Shown here piece after piece: positions 1 through 6,530 of a stretch of DNA of 13,309 bases. Made by a program: the position numbers and the translations under genes. The notes under the pieces are model-generated. The model saw only the letters and a list, made by a program, of their open reading frames with translations. It ran no database searches and was not told the DNA's origin. Positions within the stretch are counted from its first letter, which is position 1. Every line of letters starts with the position of its first letter. The DNA is from an uncultured Collinsella sp. (GTDB lineage Bacteria; Actinomycetota; Coriobacteriia; Coriobacteriales; Coriobacteriaceae): assembly GCA_902479095.1 (NCBI GenBank), contig CABSNL010000058.1, forward strand, positions 1 to 13,309. Direction: 5' to 3'.

Positions 1-111
1 GTTAAAGATGACGGCAGTGATGACAATGCAGCCGACGACGCCCCAAATGCGCAGCGTCAGAATACGGGTATCGCGAAGCGTGCGGTCGGTTTGTTGGGGG
101 TGCTCACTCAT
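1..111 (-). CDS. Membrane protein, N-terminal fragment (possible AI-2E family transporter)
   Basis: This is the first 37 codons of a gene that runs off the left edge. The visible protein starts MSEHPQQTDRTLRDTR and then enters a hydrophobic stretch (about residues 23-37, WGVVGCIVITAVIF), which looks like a first membrane helix after a short cytoplasmic tail. Its ATG overlaps the stop codon of the upstream sigma factor gene as ATGA, so the two are probably translationally coupled and co-transcribed. The tail followed by a helix resembles AI-2E family (PF01594-type) permeases of Coriobacteriia, but this is recall from a short fragment and no diagnostic motif is present. Any multi-pass membrane protein would fit. 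The reading frame and start are well supported by the overlap; the family assignment is weak. Confidence 0.55.
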   Translation of the reverse strand, partial: MSEHPQQTDRTLRDTRILTLRIWGVVGCIVITAVIFN

Positions 112-899
112 GAACGAACCATCACTCCGTCGGGGTCAATCTTGTCTTGAATCTTCTTAAGGGTACGGCGCAGCAGGCGCGAGACCTGTACCTGCGAGAT
201 GCCCAGCTTCTTGGCGATCTCGATCTGGGTCATGCCCTTCACAAAGCGCAGCTCGATCACCTCGCGCTCGCGCGGCGAGAAATCGCGAATGGCCTCCTCA
301 ATCACCAGGCGGTCATCGGTAAAGTCGAGCTCGTTGTCGTCGTCGGCATAGCGGTCGAGAATCGAAGGCGCATCGTCGGAGTCGGATGCACCGGGGGCCT
401 CGATGGGCACCGAGGTATAGGCCGAGGACGATTCCATGGCTTCGAGCACCTCGTCGACGGTCACGCCCAAGTAATCGGCGATTTCCTCAACCTTGGGCGA
501 ACGCTGAAGCCCGTTGGTGAGCTTGTCGGTAGCCTGGTTGACCTTGCCAGAGAGCTCCTGCAGACGACGCGGCACGCGCACGCTCCAGCCCTTGTCGCGA
601 AAGTGGCGCTTAATCTCGCCCAGAATGGTGGGCGTGGCAAATGTGGTGAACTCGAGGCCGCGCTCGGGGTCAAAACGATCAATCGCCTTGAGCAGGCCCA
701 GATAGCCAACCTGCATCAGATCATCGAGCGGCTCGCCGCGGTTCTTAAATTTGTTGGCAAGAAACCTTACCAGGTTCATGTGGGACATGACGAGCTGCTC
801 GCGTGCGTCCGGGTCAGCGGTCTCTTTATAGCGACGAAACAGCTCGCGGGTTTTCTCCTTGTCCCAAGCGGTCTTACCGCTCCGGGAACGTTCGGTCAT
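108..899 (-). CDS. SigB/SigF-type RNA polymerase sigma factor
   Basis: This 263-residue sigma-70 family protein directs RNA polymerase to a specific promoter set. Region 2 lies at about residues 36-105 (MNLVRFLANKF, DDLMQVGYLGLLKAIDRFDP, EFTTFATPTILGEIKRHFRD). Region 3 (about 110-165) includes the characteristic VRVPRRLQEL segment and is followed by an acidic linker. Region 4 (about 200-252) ends in a clear helix-turn-helix, MTQIEIAKKLGISQVQVSRLLRR. The VRVPRRLQEL and TILGEIKRHFRD signatures are typical of the SigB/SigF/SigG stress and sporulation group rather than the housekeeping or ECF groups. It lies one base downstream of an RsbW-like gene (TAA-T-ATG), the usual anti-sigma/sigma gene order. 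An AAGGCGG Shine-Dalgarno sequence sits 9 nt before the ATG. The regulon and the inducing stress cannot be read from the sequence, so I give no gene symbol. Confidence 0.95.
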   Translation of the reverse strand: MTERSRSGKTAWDKEKTRELFRRYKETADPDAREQLVMSHMNLVRFLANKFKNRGEPLDDLMQVGYLGLLKAIDRFDPERGLEFTTFATPTILGEIKRHFRDKGWSVRVPRRLQELSGKVNQATDKLTNGLQRSPKVEEIADYLGVTVDEVLEAMESSSAYTSVPIEAPGASDSDDAPSILDRYADDDNELDFTDDRLVIEEAIRDFSPREREVIELRFVKGMTQIEIAKKLGISQVQVSRLLRRTLKKIQDKIDPDGVMVRS

Positions 900-900
900 A

Positions 901-1278
901 TTAGATATCCGCCTTGAGGTCGAGGGAAAGCGTCAGGGGCGCCGCAGTCTTTTCGTAGGAATCGCACACGCTCGCGAGGATGAGCTCGGCATACACCGCA
1001 GCCTGGTCGTCTTCATCGACCGTAGCCTGGTCACCAAAGGTAACAGTCATGCCAACGTGGGTCTCATCGACATCGAATTTGATGGTGATGTCGTCGCAGT
1101 CGACCGCGGTGCAACCAAAGATGAAAGCCTCCTCGGCAGCCATGCGGATGTCCTCGATGCGATCGACAGACATAGAGCACAGGGCACCAACGTTGGCTGC
1201 CGTCATGCGCACAAGGCGAGCGAGACGCGGGTCACCGGCAACGGTCAGCGTGATGGGGCAGGTTGCTTCGCTACTCAT
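901..1278 (-). CDS. RsbW/SpoIIAB-like anti-sigma protein with degenerate ATPase motifs
   Basis: This 125-residue protein has the size of RsbW/SpoIIAB. Its N-terminal half (about residues 8-60) follows the family pattern, with helices resembling the sigma-binding part of the GHKL fold, ending in IEDIRMAAEEAF. In true kinases the N-box reads roughly E-A-x-x-N. Here it is E50-A-F-I-F54, so the magnesium-binding Asn is replaced by Phe. No DxGxG-type G1 box is visible afterwards; the equivalent region (about 79-100) is rich in Asp and Ala. Direct observation is therefore a family-like fold pattern without the ATP site. I infer an anti-sigma binder that may not be a kinase. The gene overlaps the DUF948-like gene upstream by 8 bp (ATGAGTAG) and ends one base before the sigma factor start. 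GAGGAG lies upstream of the ATG. No anti-anti-sigma (RsbV-like) gene is present in the window. Confidence 0.8.
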   Translation of the reverse strand: MSSEATCPITLTVAGDPRLARLVRMTAANVGALCSMSVDRIEDIRMAAEEAFIFGCTAVDCDDITIKFDVDETHVGMTVTFGDQATVDEDDQAAVYAELILASVCDSYEKTAAPLTLSLDLKADI

Positions 1279-1858
1279 CGCAGGACTCCTCAGAGGTCTC
1301 GGCGGGTGTATACGTGTAATACTGAGCCGGCTTGGCTACAGACTTCTGACCATCATCGTCGCCCGCGGCGGCCTCGTCCTCGCCAATTAGGACGCGCTCG
1401 GTAGGCTGCTCGGCCTCCGCAGCGGCAGCGGCGAGCTTGCGATCGGCATCGGCTGCAGGAGCCTTCACCTTATTGAAGAGCTTCTGCACAGCACCAGCGG
1501 CAGAGTCAGTCACGCTCGACACAGCATTGCTGGCCTCGGCCATGCTGCCCGTAACCTCGGAAATGTCGCGAACCACGGCTTCGACCTCTACGAGATTGGA
1601 GGTAAGGGCATCAACTGCCGTCTTGCTCGACTTAAGCAGCGGCTCCATCTGGGCAAGCGCCGGCGTAAGCTCATCGACAGCGCCATCGAGCTTTGCCACC
1701 ACAGGCTGAGCCTCGGCGATGGTGTTGTTGAGGTCGTTCACGGTCTTATCGAGCGAGTCGACAACGGTGCGGGTCTTGCGCAGGGTAAGCGCGAGCTCAA
1801 CGATGGCCCACACGCCGGCAACAGCGAGCAGCAGCAGGGCGATTTGAATGGGACTCAT
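1271..1858 (-). CDS. DUF948-like membrane-anchored coiled-coil protein
   Basis: A 195-residue protein with a single N-terminal membrane helix (about residues 3-24, IQIALLLLAVAGVWAIVELAL). A long helical segment follows (about 28-135) with a heptad-like pattern (VVDSLDKTVNDLNNTI, VVAKLDGAVDEL), then a low-complexity tail rich in Ala, Glu and Asp. This layout matches DUF948 (PF06103-type) proteins, often annotated as general stress or methyl-accepting-chemotaxis-like, whose molecular role is unknown. I chose the ATG at 1858 because GGGAGG lies 5 nt upstream. The frame stays open 26 codons further up, but that extension has no ribosome binding site and an uncharacteristic sequence. The 8-bp overlap with the anti-sigma gene implies co-expression. 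Its place at the head of the sigma operon suggests either a membrane-side input to the regulators or a stress target of them; this is inference. Confidence 0.8.
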   Translation of the reverse strand: MSPIQIALLLLAVAGVWAIVELALTLRKTRTVVDSLDKTVNDLNNTIAEAQPVVAKLDGAVDELTPALAQMEPLLKSSKTAVDALTSNLVEVEAVVRDISEVTGSMAEASNAVSSVTDSAAGAVQKLFNKVKAPAADADRKLAAAAAEAEQPTERVLIGEDEAAAGDDDGQKSVAKPAQYYTYTPAETSEESCDE

Positions 1859-1958
1859 ACAAGCCTCCCAAAGGAATCGATATACAGACGGTTTCCATGG
1901 TACCCCAAAGGGGACCGAACATGCCATGAGCAGCAACGTGGGACAAAATTATCAGCAG

Positions 1959-3308
1959 CTACTTCGGTGCATTCCCGCTGCGGTCGCGTTCACTTTGCTC
2001 TACGCGCCATTCTTCCCAACCGCGGCCGGCAGGTTGCCAGAACGCGCCGCGCTCCAGTCCCTCGGGCAAATAGCGCTGATCGACCCAGCCTTCGGGATAA
2101 TCATGTGGATACTTATACACACCGTATTCATCGCTGCCCGGGCGATGGCGATCGCGCAGATAACTCGGCACCTCGCGAAGCCCACTAGAATGGATATCGG
2201 CCAGCGCCGCATCGATCGAAGCCTCACACGCGTTGGATTTTGGCGCCAAGCACACATAGAGTGCAGCCTGAGCCAGGTTAATGCGGCACTCGGGATAGCC
2301 AATGACCTCGGCAGACTTAAACGCGGCATGTGCCACCAAAAGCGCCTGCGGGTCGGCGTTCCCAACGTCCTCAGAAGCATGAATCATAATACGGCGTGCA
2401 ATAAACTTAGGATCCTCCCCTGCATCGATCATGCGCGCAAGCCAGTAGACCGTGGCATCGGGGTCGCTACCGCGCATAGACTTAATAAACGCACTGATGA
2501 TGTCGTAGTGCATGTCGCCGTTTTTGTCATATGTAAAGCCGCGACGCGGGTTGGCGATCTTCACGTCATCCACGGTGATGGGATAGCGCTCCCCCGCCGC
2601 CGGCGCTGGCGTTCCCTCGGTATCGGGACGCGTAACGGCAATCTCGCTCGCCAGCTCAAGTGTCGTCAGGGCCGAGCGTGCATCACCCGCGGCCAGCGTA
2701 CAAATGGTCTTGACCGTATCAGCATCGGCCGAGAACTTTCCATTCAAGCCCTGCGGTGCCTCAAGCGCACGTTCAATAAGCGTGGCGATATCCTCATCCT
2801 TCAGATGCTCAAGTTCCACCACGCGCCCACGCGACAACAGTGCCGAGTTGACCTCGAAGTACGGGTTCTCCGTCGTAGCGCCAATCATAATGACGGTACG
2901 GTTCTCAACTGCATGCAGCAGGGCATCCTGTTGCGACTTAGAGAAGCGGTGAATCTCATCGATGAATAGAATGGTGCGGCGGTCGTACGTATTCAGGCGC
3001 GTCTTGGCCTCATCAATCACGCGGCGCAAGTCCTTCACGGTACCCGTCACGGCGCTGACCTCGACAAACTCGCTCTTGGTATGGTTGGCGATAATATGGG
3101 CCAGCGTCGTCTTACCCGTACCGGCAGGCCCGTACAGAATCACGCTCGAAAGCACGTCGTGCTCAATCGCGGCACGCAGCCATGAACCCTTACCAACGGC
3201 CTTTTGCTGGCCCACGTACTCGTCGAGCGAATTGGGTCGCATGCGCACCGCGAGCGGCGCATTTTTAAAGGAACGCTCGCGCGTCGAGGCAGAAAAAAGG
3301 TCGTCCAT
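1959..3308 (-). CDS. rarA: Replication-associated recombination protein A (RarA/MgsA, AAA+ ATPase)
   Basis: A 449-residue AAA+ ATPase of the RarA/MgsA/WRNIP1 family, related to clamp-loader subunits, which acts at stalled replication forks. Numbered from MDDLF: an N-terminal LAVRMRPNSLDEYVGQ segment (19-34), Walker A GPAGTGKT (60-67), Walker B ILFIDEIHRF (113-122), sensor-1 region GATTENP (143-149), and Arg-finger segment LLSRGRVVEL (157-166). The C-terminal tetramerisation region contains family-typical stretches such as DPDATVYWLARM and ASEDVGNADP, and ends with YLPEGLERGAFWQP. The start is uncertain. In-frame starts lie at 3326 (TTG), 3323, 3314 and 3308 (ATG), none with a strong Shine-Dalgarno sequence. 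I prefer 3308 because MDDLF matches the usual family beginning. A TATACT -10-like hexamer lies at 3349-3354 without a good -35 match. A 100-bp gap separates it from the sigma operon downstream. Confidence 0.95.
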   Translation of the reverse strand: MDDLFSASTRERSFKNAPLAVRMRPNSLDEYVGQQKAVGKGSWLRAAIEHDVLSSVILYGPAGTGKTTLAHIIANHTKSEFVEVSAVTGTVKDLRRVIDEAKTRLNTYDRRTILFIDEIHRFSKSQQDALLHAVENRTVIMIGATTENPYFEVNSALLSRGRVVELEHLKDEDIATLIERALEAPQGLNGKFSADADTVKTICTLAAGDARSALTTLELASEIAVTRPDTEGTPAPAAGERYPITVDDVKIANPRRGFTYDKNGDMHYDIISAFIKSMRGSDPDATVYWLARMIDAGEDPKFIARRIMIHASEDVGNADPQALLVAHAAFKSAEVIGYPECRINLAQAALYVCLAPKSNACEASIDAALADIHSSGLREVPSYLRDRHRPGSDEYGVYKYPHDYPEGWVDQRYLPEGLERGAFWQPAGRGWEEWRVEQSERDRSGNAPK

Positions 3309-3369
3309 AGCCATCCCGTGCATCAATCAAAAACGTTTTCAACTAACCAGTATACCGAATATATACGAA

Positions 3370-4617
3370 CTACCGTTCGTTAATATAGGTACGGTGCGGA
3401 AACTCCAGACCAGGGAACAGCTTGCTCGTCAGTTCGCAGAAATAACCGTCCGTCATGCTCGCGATATAATCCACCACAGCTTGATCCTTGTCGTCCTGCC
3501 AGGCATAGGTGCGATCGTAGTAGGAAAGCTGCTGCTCAATGCGCGAAATATGGTGCTTAAAGATGTACGAAGACTCGTCGCCTTCATTTAGATCCCGCAG
3601 ACAACGGTCGTAGAGCTTTACGAACGCCTCGCGCAGCTCCGCCTCGGAATCGCCTTCGATACCGCCCTTGCTATAGATCTTCTCGTAGTTCTCGCGCTTG
3701 GCTCGGCGAATTTCCTCAAACAGGTCCTCGCTCATCTCGATGCGCGGCTTACCATAGCTGTGCTCAACGATATCGATGGAGGCATGCGTGAGGATCCAAC
3801 TGTTGTAGGCACCGCCAAGGTCATCGTCAAAGGCGTCGGGTGACAGCAGGCCCGCCGCAATGGCGTCTTGGCGATCGCGCCCCACGTAGGCAAGGATATC
3901 CGAGATGCGGACCACGCAGCCTTCGAGCGTCATGGGACGCAGGTGCTCAATTGCGCCGTAACCCGCGGCAATGCAATCCTCAACCGTCTGATCAAACTGT
4001 TCAAAAGAGCCCATGTCCGAAAGCTCAAAAACACGCTGTTCGTACTCGCCGTTGTGGCACAGCACGCCATCGAGCGTCTGGAGCGACACGTTGCGGCCAT
4101 ACAAAGCGTCGAGCACACGGACCGACTGCACGTTATGGAAAAAATAACGCCCCGTGCGCTCATGATAGATATCGTTGAGGAAGCGCTCGCCGGCATGGCC
4201 GAAAGGCGTGTGTCCCAAGTCGTGACCCAGGCCAATCGCCTCGATCAGATCGCAATTGAGCCCCAGGGCGCGACCGATATCGCGCGCAATGCGGGAGACA
4301 AGCTGCACGTGCAAACCCCGGCGTGACAGATCGTCATTGCTACGAAAGCTAAAGACCTGCGTTTTGCCCGCATACCGGGTGTAAGCCGGAAGATGAAGTA
4401 TCTTTTCGGTATCGCGCATAAACGCCGGACGCATAAGCGTGCCTTTGTCGGTAGTGCGATCAATACGACGAATGACCTGGTCGTCGTTGCAACGATACGG
4501 GTTGACATAGCCCGAAGCACGATCGGCGGCAATACGCTCGACAAGTTCGGGCGACAACGCCGAGGGAATACGGTCCATGCGCGCCTTAATGACGGCCGTT
4601 TCTTGATTAGTTGCCAT
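3370..4617 (-). CDS. dgt: Deoxyguanosinetriphosphate triphosphohydrolase-family protein (HD domain dNTPase)
   Basis: A 415-residue HD-superfamily phosphohydrolase of the Dgt family, which releases tripolyphosphate from dNTPs and can lower nucleotide pools. The N-terminal half carries the family hallmarks: a YAGKTQVF segment (82-89), a metal-ligand His in GLHVQLVSRIARDI (H103), and the HD motif GLGHDLGHTPFGHAGE (H132, D133). A later Asp in RISDILAYVGRD probably completes the site. The C-terminal half (about 290-415) is helical and ends GLEFPHRTYINER. I chose the ATG at 4617 because AAGGAG lies 6 nt upstream; the 9-codon longer form lacks this support. It starts 31 nt after the prepilin peptidase stop, so the two are probably co-transcribed. 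Substrate preference (dGTP or other dNTPs) cannot be inferred. A small stem (ACGAAC/GTTCGT, 3365-3380) spans the stop codon. Confidence 0.9.
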   Translation of the reverse strand: MATNQETAVIKARMDRIPSALSPELVERIAADRASGYVNPYRCNDDQVIRRIDRTTDKGTLMRPAFMRDTEKILHLPAYTRYAGKTQVFSFRSNDDLSRRGLHVQLVSRIARDIGRALGLNCDLIEAIGLGHDLGHTPFGHAGERFLNDIYHERTGRYFFHNVQSVRVLDALYGRNVSLQTLDGVLCHNGEYEQRVFELSDMGSFEQFDQTVEDCIAAGYGAIEHLRPMTLEGCVVRISDILAYVGRDRQDAIAAGLLSPDAFDDDLGGAYNSWILTHASIDIVEHSYGKPRIEMSEDLFEEIRRAKRENYEKIYSKGGIEGDSEAELREAFVKLYDRCLRDLNEGDESSYIFKHHISRIEQQLSYYDRTYAWQDDKDQAVVDYIASMTDGYFCELTSKLFPGLEFPHRTYINER

Positions 4618-4648
4618 GGCATGCTCCTTAAGAAGGATGCGCAATTGA

Positions 4649-5071
4649 TTACAAAGTGCAGCCCACGACCTCGATTATGGCAAAAATCGGCACTAAAAAC
4701 GGGAGCAATGGCAGGGAGCGCGATTTTGTGAAGAGGCAGGAGAGGGCAAGGACCAGGAGCGCGGCGGCAAATGCCACGATGCCACCCATAGGGTCGAGCG
4801 TGCAAAGCGCGAAGAGCGCCTTGGCATCCCCCATGCCGATGCCCGGGATTTGGCGAAGACGACGCCAGAGGGACTCAGTCAGAACGAGAGCAAGATACAC
4901 AATGACGGCAAGACCCGCGTGGTCAAGCGCTGTGTTCAAACCGAGGTCGAGCCAAACACCCGCCAACGCCGCCACGGCACACGCGCCGGCAAGCCCATTG
5001 GGAAACCGTCGCTCTCGGGCATCAATTGCCACGCCGGCAAAGATGCAAATCCAAAACGGGATATAGACCAT
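4649..5071 (-). CDS. Short prepilin peptidase (A24 family, TadV/CpaA-like)
   Basis: A 140-residue integral membrane aspartyl protease of the A24 family, which cleaves leader peptides of type IV or Flp pilins. The two catalytic Asp motifs are present: D17 in AIDARERRFPN, matching the D...R.xPN pattern of the first loop, and D82 in GIGMGDAK, the GxGD motif. The remainder consists of hydrophobic helices (about 3-16, 28-42, 52-68, 95-115, 122-138). The protein lacks the N-terminal methyltransferase domain of PilD-type enzymes, so it resembles CpaA/TadV/FppA peptidases. The start at 5071 has GAGGAGGC just upstream. The frame stays open for 15 more codons, but these come from the upstream palindromic repeat. 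No pilin or pilus assembly gene is in the window, so its substrate must lie elsewhere. Confidence 0.85.
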   Translation of the reverse strand: MVYIPFWICIFAGVAIDARERRFPNGLAGACAVAALAGVWLDLGLNTALDHAGLAVIVYLALVLTESLWRRLRQIPGIGMGDAKALFALCTLDPMGGIVAFAAALLVLALSCLFTKSRSLPLLPFLVPIFAIIEVVGCTL

Positions 5072-5103
5072 CGGACGCCTCCTCGAGCTGCATCGCAAAA
5101 GCA

Positions 5104-5144
5104 AAAACCACCACAAAGGTGCCTGTCCCCTTTGCGGTGGTTTT
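5104..5144 (-). repeat. Terminator-like palindromic repeat, family A copy 1
   Basis: On the minus strand, 8 nt after the glycosyltransferase stop codon, arms AAAACCACCGCAAAGG and CCTTTGTGGTGGTTTT flank the 9-nt loop GGACAGGCA. The 16-bp stem has a single mismatch. The A-rich start and T-run finish fit an intrinsic terminator. The same 41-nt sequence with one base changed recurs at 12745-12785 after an unrelated gene, so it is also a dispersed repeat. Both copies carry GGGGACAGGCACC on the coding strand of the gene they follow. The hairpin ends 32 nt before the prepilin peptidase start, so transcription of that gene must pass it or begin just after it. Confidence 0.85.
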
Positions 5145-5152
5145 GGTGGTGG

Positions 5153-6448
5153 TTATTTGGCGCCTTGCATGACCTCGTCAAGGGTAACGTTGACGGCGTG
5201 CTGCGTCGGGACCCAGTCGACCTTCAGGAACAGCGCTGCCACCGTGATGGGGATATAGCTGAACATAAAGATCGGGAAGGTAAACAGGTTGGTCACCAGA
5301 CGCCACTTTTGCGCGCAGTGAATATGCTTGTACTCAAAGATGGTCGTAAGCAGCGCCAGGATAAAGAAAGTCTGATACATCATGGCGAAGGTCATAATGA
5401 GCGAAGCGGCGCACGCCTGCATCTCAACCTCGGTAGCCAAGAAGCCGTGCGAGAGCCCGCCCACGATGAGGAAGGTCGCGTTGGCGAGCATGGAGATCAG
5501 GGACAGCAGCATGCCCGGAGCGATGGTCATAAACATGTCATATGCGGCAAAGCGATGATAGCGGAAGGTCGACTTGACCAGGTGCTTACCGTAAGTAAAG
5601 AACACCTGGTAGAAGCCCTTGGTCCAACGCATGCGCTGTTTCCAGGACGCCTTAAACGTCACGGGTTGTTCGTCAAAGAACTCCGCCGGTGCATAGCCAA
5701 TGCGGATACCGTGAATGGCGCAGAACGTGGTGAACTGAATGTCCTCGGTCAGCGTGTGGAACTGCCAACCGTGCATGCCCTCGATAACGCTGGCGGAGAT
5801 GAGGTAGCCCGAACCCGAGACAGCGCAAGAAGTCTTGCAGATATTGCGCGCGTTGTTGAGAAAGCGCGCCTCACGCAGGTACCAAGTGGCATTAGCTGCC
5901 GAGATCCACGAGCTGCCAAAGTTCTTGGAGTTGCGATAGCTCGTGACCACATGGAAGCCCTGGTCAAAGGCATCGTTCATCTTGGACACGTAATCGCGGG
6001 AGATAACGTTATCGGCATCGAAGATAAAGTAGCCCTCAAACGTGTCGGGATACTCGTTAAGGATGCGGTCAAAACCAAAGTCCATGACCCAGCTCTTACC
6101 CTTGCGGGCCAGGTCGTTGCGCTCATAAACGATGGCACCCGCCTCGCGCGCGAGCTGCGCGGTGTTGTCGGTGCAGGCGTCGGCAACGACAAAGACCTCG
6201 ATGAGCTCGGACGGATAATCCTGGTCCTTGATGGAGCGAACGAGGTTGGCAATCACGGCCTCCTCATTATGCGCCGCGATAAAGAAAGCATAGCGATGGA
6301 GTTTTTTGGCCTTGGGAGGCGCGACCTCGCCACGAAGAGCGCCAATGACAAAGAAGACCACCTGGTACAGAAAGCAGACCGTGAGCAGCGTGACGACAAT
6401 CTGGTTGAAGATCACGATGGGTGTGTTGGTTTGTAAAAAGGCGAGCAT
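5153..6448 (-). CDS. Processive family-2 glycosyltransferase, membrane-bound
   Basis: A 431-residue membrane-embedded glycosyltransferase of the GT2 family, similar in design to cellulose, hyaluronan or poly-GlcNAc synthases. One N-terminal helix (about 11-37) precedes a cytoplasmic GT-A domain. Visible motifs are FFIAAHNEE (55-63), VVADACTDNT with D90, FDADN (D144 and D146, the DxD motif), TED (234-236) and QRMRW (271-275), the acceptor or processivity signature. At least three further hydrophobic helices follow (about 305-335, 345-372, 385-410). The ATG at 6448 has GGGAG 5 nt upstream; the longer TTG form at 6463 lacks support. No partner subunit, second glycosyltransferase or polysaccharide exporter is adjacent, so the sugar and product are unknown. 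A strong terminator-like repeat follows its stop. Sequence resembling a -35/-10 pair lies upstream, so it may be a single-gene unit. Confidence 0.9.
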   Translation of the reverse strand: MLAFLQTNTPIVIFNQIVVTLLTVCFLYQVVFFVIGALRGEVAPPKAKKLHRYAFFIAAHNEEAVIANLVRSIKDQDYPSELIEVFVVADACTDNTAQLAREAGAIVYERNDLARKGKSWVMDFGFDRILNEYPDTFEGYFIFDADNVISRDYVSKMNDAFDQGFHVVTSYRNSKNFGSSWISAANATWYLREARFLNNARNICKTSCAVSGSGYLISASVIEGMHGWQFHTLTEDIQFTTFCAIHGIRIGYAPAEFFDEQPVTFKASWKQRMRWTKGFYQVFFTYGKHLVKSTFRYHRFAAYDMFMTIAPGMLLSLISMLANATFLIVGGLSHGFLATEVEMQACAASLIMTFAMMYQTFFILALLTTIFEYKHIHCAQKWRLVTNLFTFPIFMFSYIPITVAALFLKVDWVPTQHAVNVTLDEVMQGAK

Positions 6449-6482
6449 GCAGGCTCCCAGCAACGCGTTACGTAAACAACCG

Positions 6483-6512
6483 TATATCTTACCGCAGGCT
6501 TACCGAGTTCAA
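6483..6512 (-). promoter_or_regulatory. Candidate promoter of the glycosyltransferase gene
   Basis: Read on the minus strand, TTGAAC (6512-6507) is a fair -35 match. Two overlapping -10 candidates follow: GATATA at 18-nt spacing and TAAGAT at 15-nt spacing. The position, 35-65 nt before the ATG at 6448 and inside the 82-bp gap after the pseudouridine synthase gene, is sensible. Neither -10 match is strong, so this is tentative. Confidence 0.3.
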
Positions 6513-6530
6513 GAAACCACCTAATACTGG

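Noticed and set aside
1899..1916. CCCC-TTT-GGGG hairpin between rarA and the DUF948-like gene (minus strand)
   Set aside because: Short stem without a following T-run; also tested as a SigB-type promoter (GTT...GGGTA), but the spacing is only about 9 nt rather than 12-14.
1859..1936. 26-codon N-terminal extension of the DUF948-like protein
   Set aside because: No ribosome binding site precedes it, while GGGAGG lies 5 nt before the internal ATG at 1858, which also starts directly before the membrane helix.
3365..3380. Small palindrome ACGAAC-TACC-GTTCGT across the Dgt-family gene stop codon
   Set aside because: A six-bp stem without a T-run is too weak for a terminator and too short to call an operator without a second copy.
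4850..6436. 528-codon plus-strand open frame opposite the glycosyltransferase and prepilin peptidase genes
   Set aside because: It crosses two real minus-strand genes and the palindromic repeat between them; the translation is low-complexity and shows no domain.
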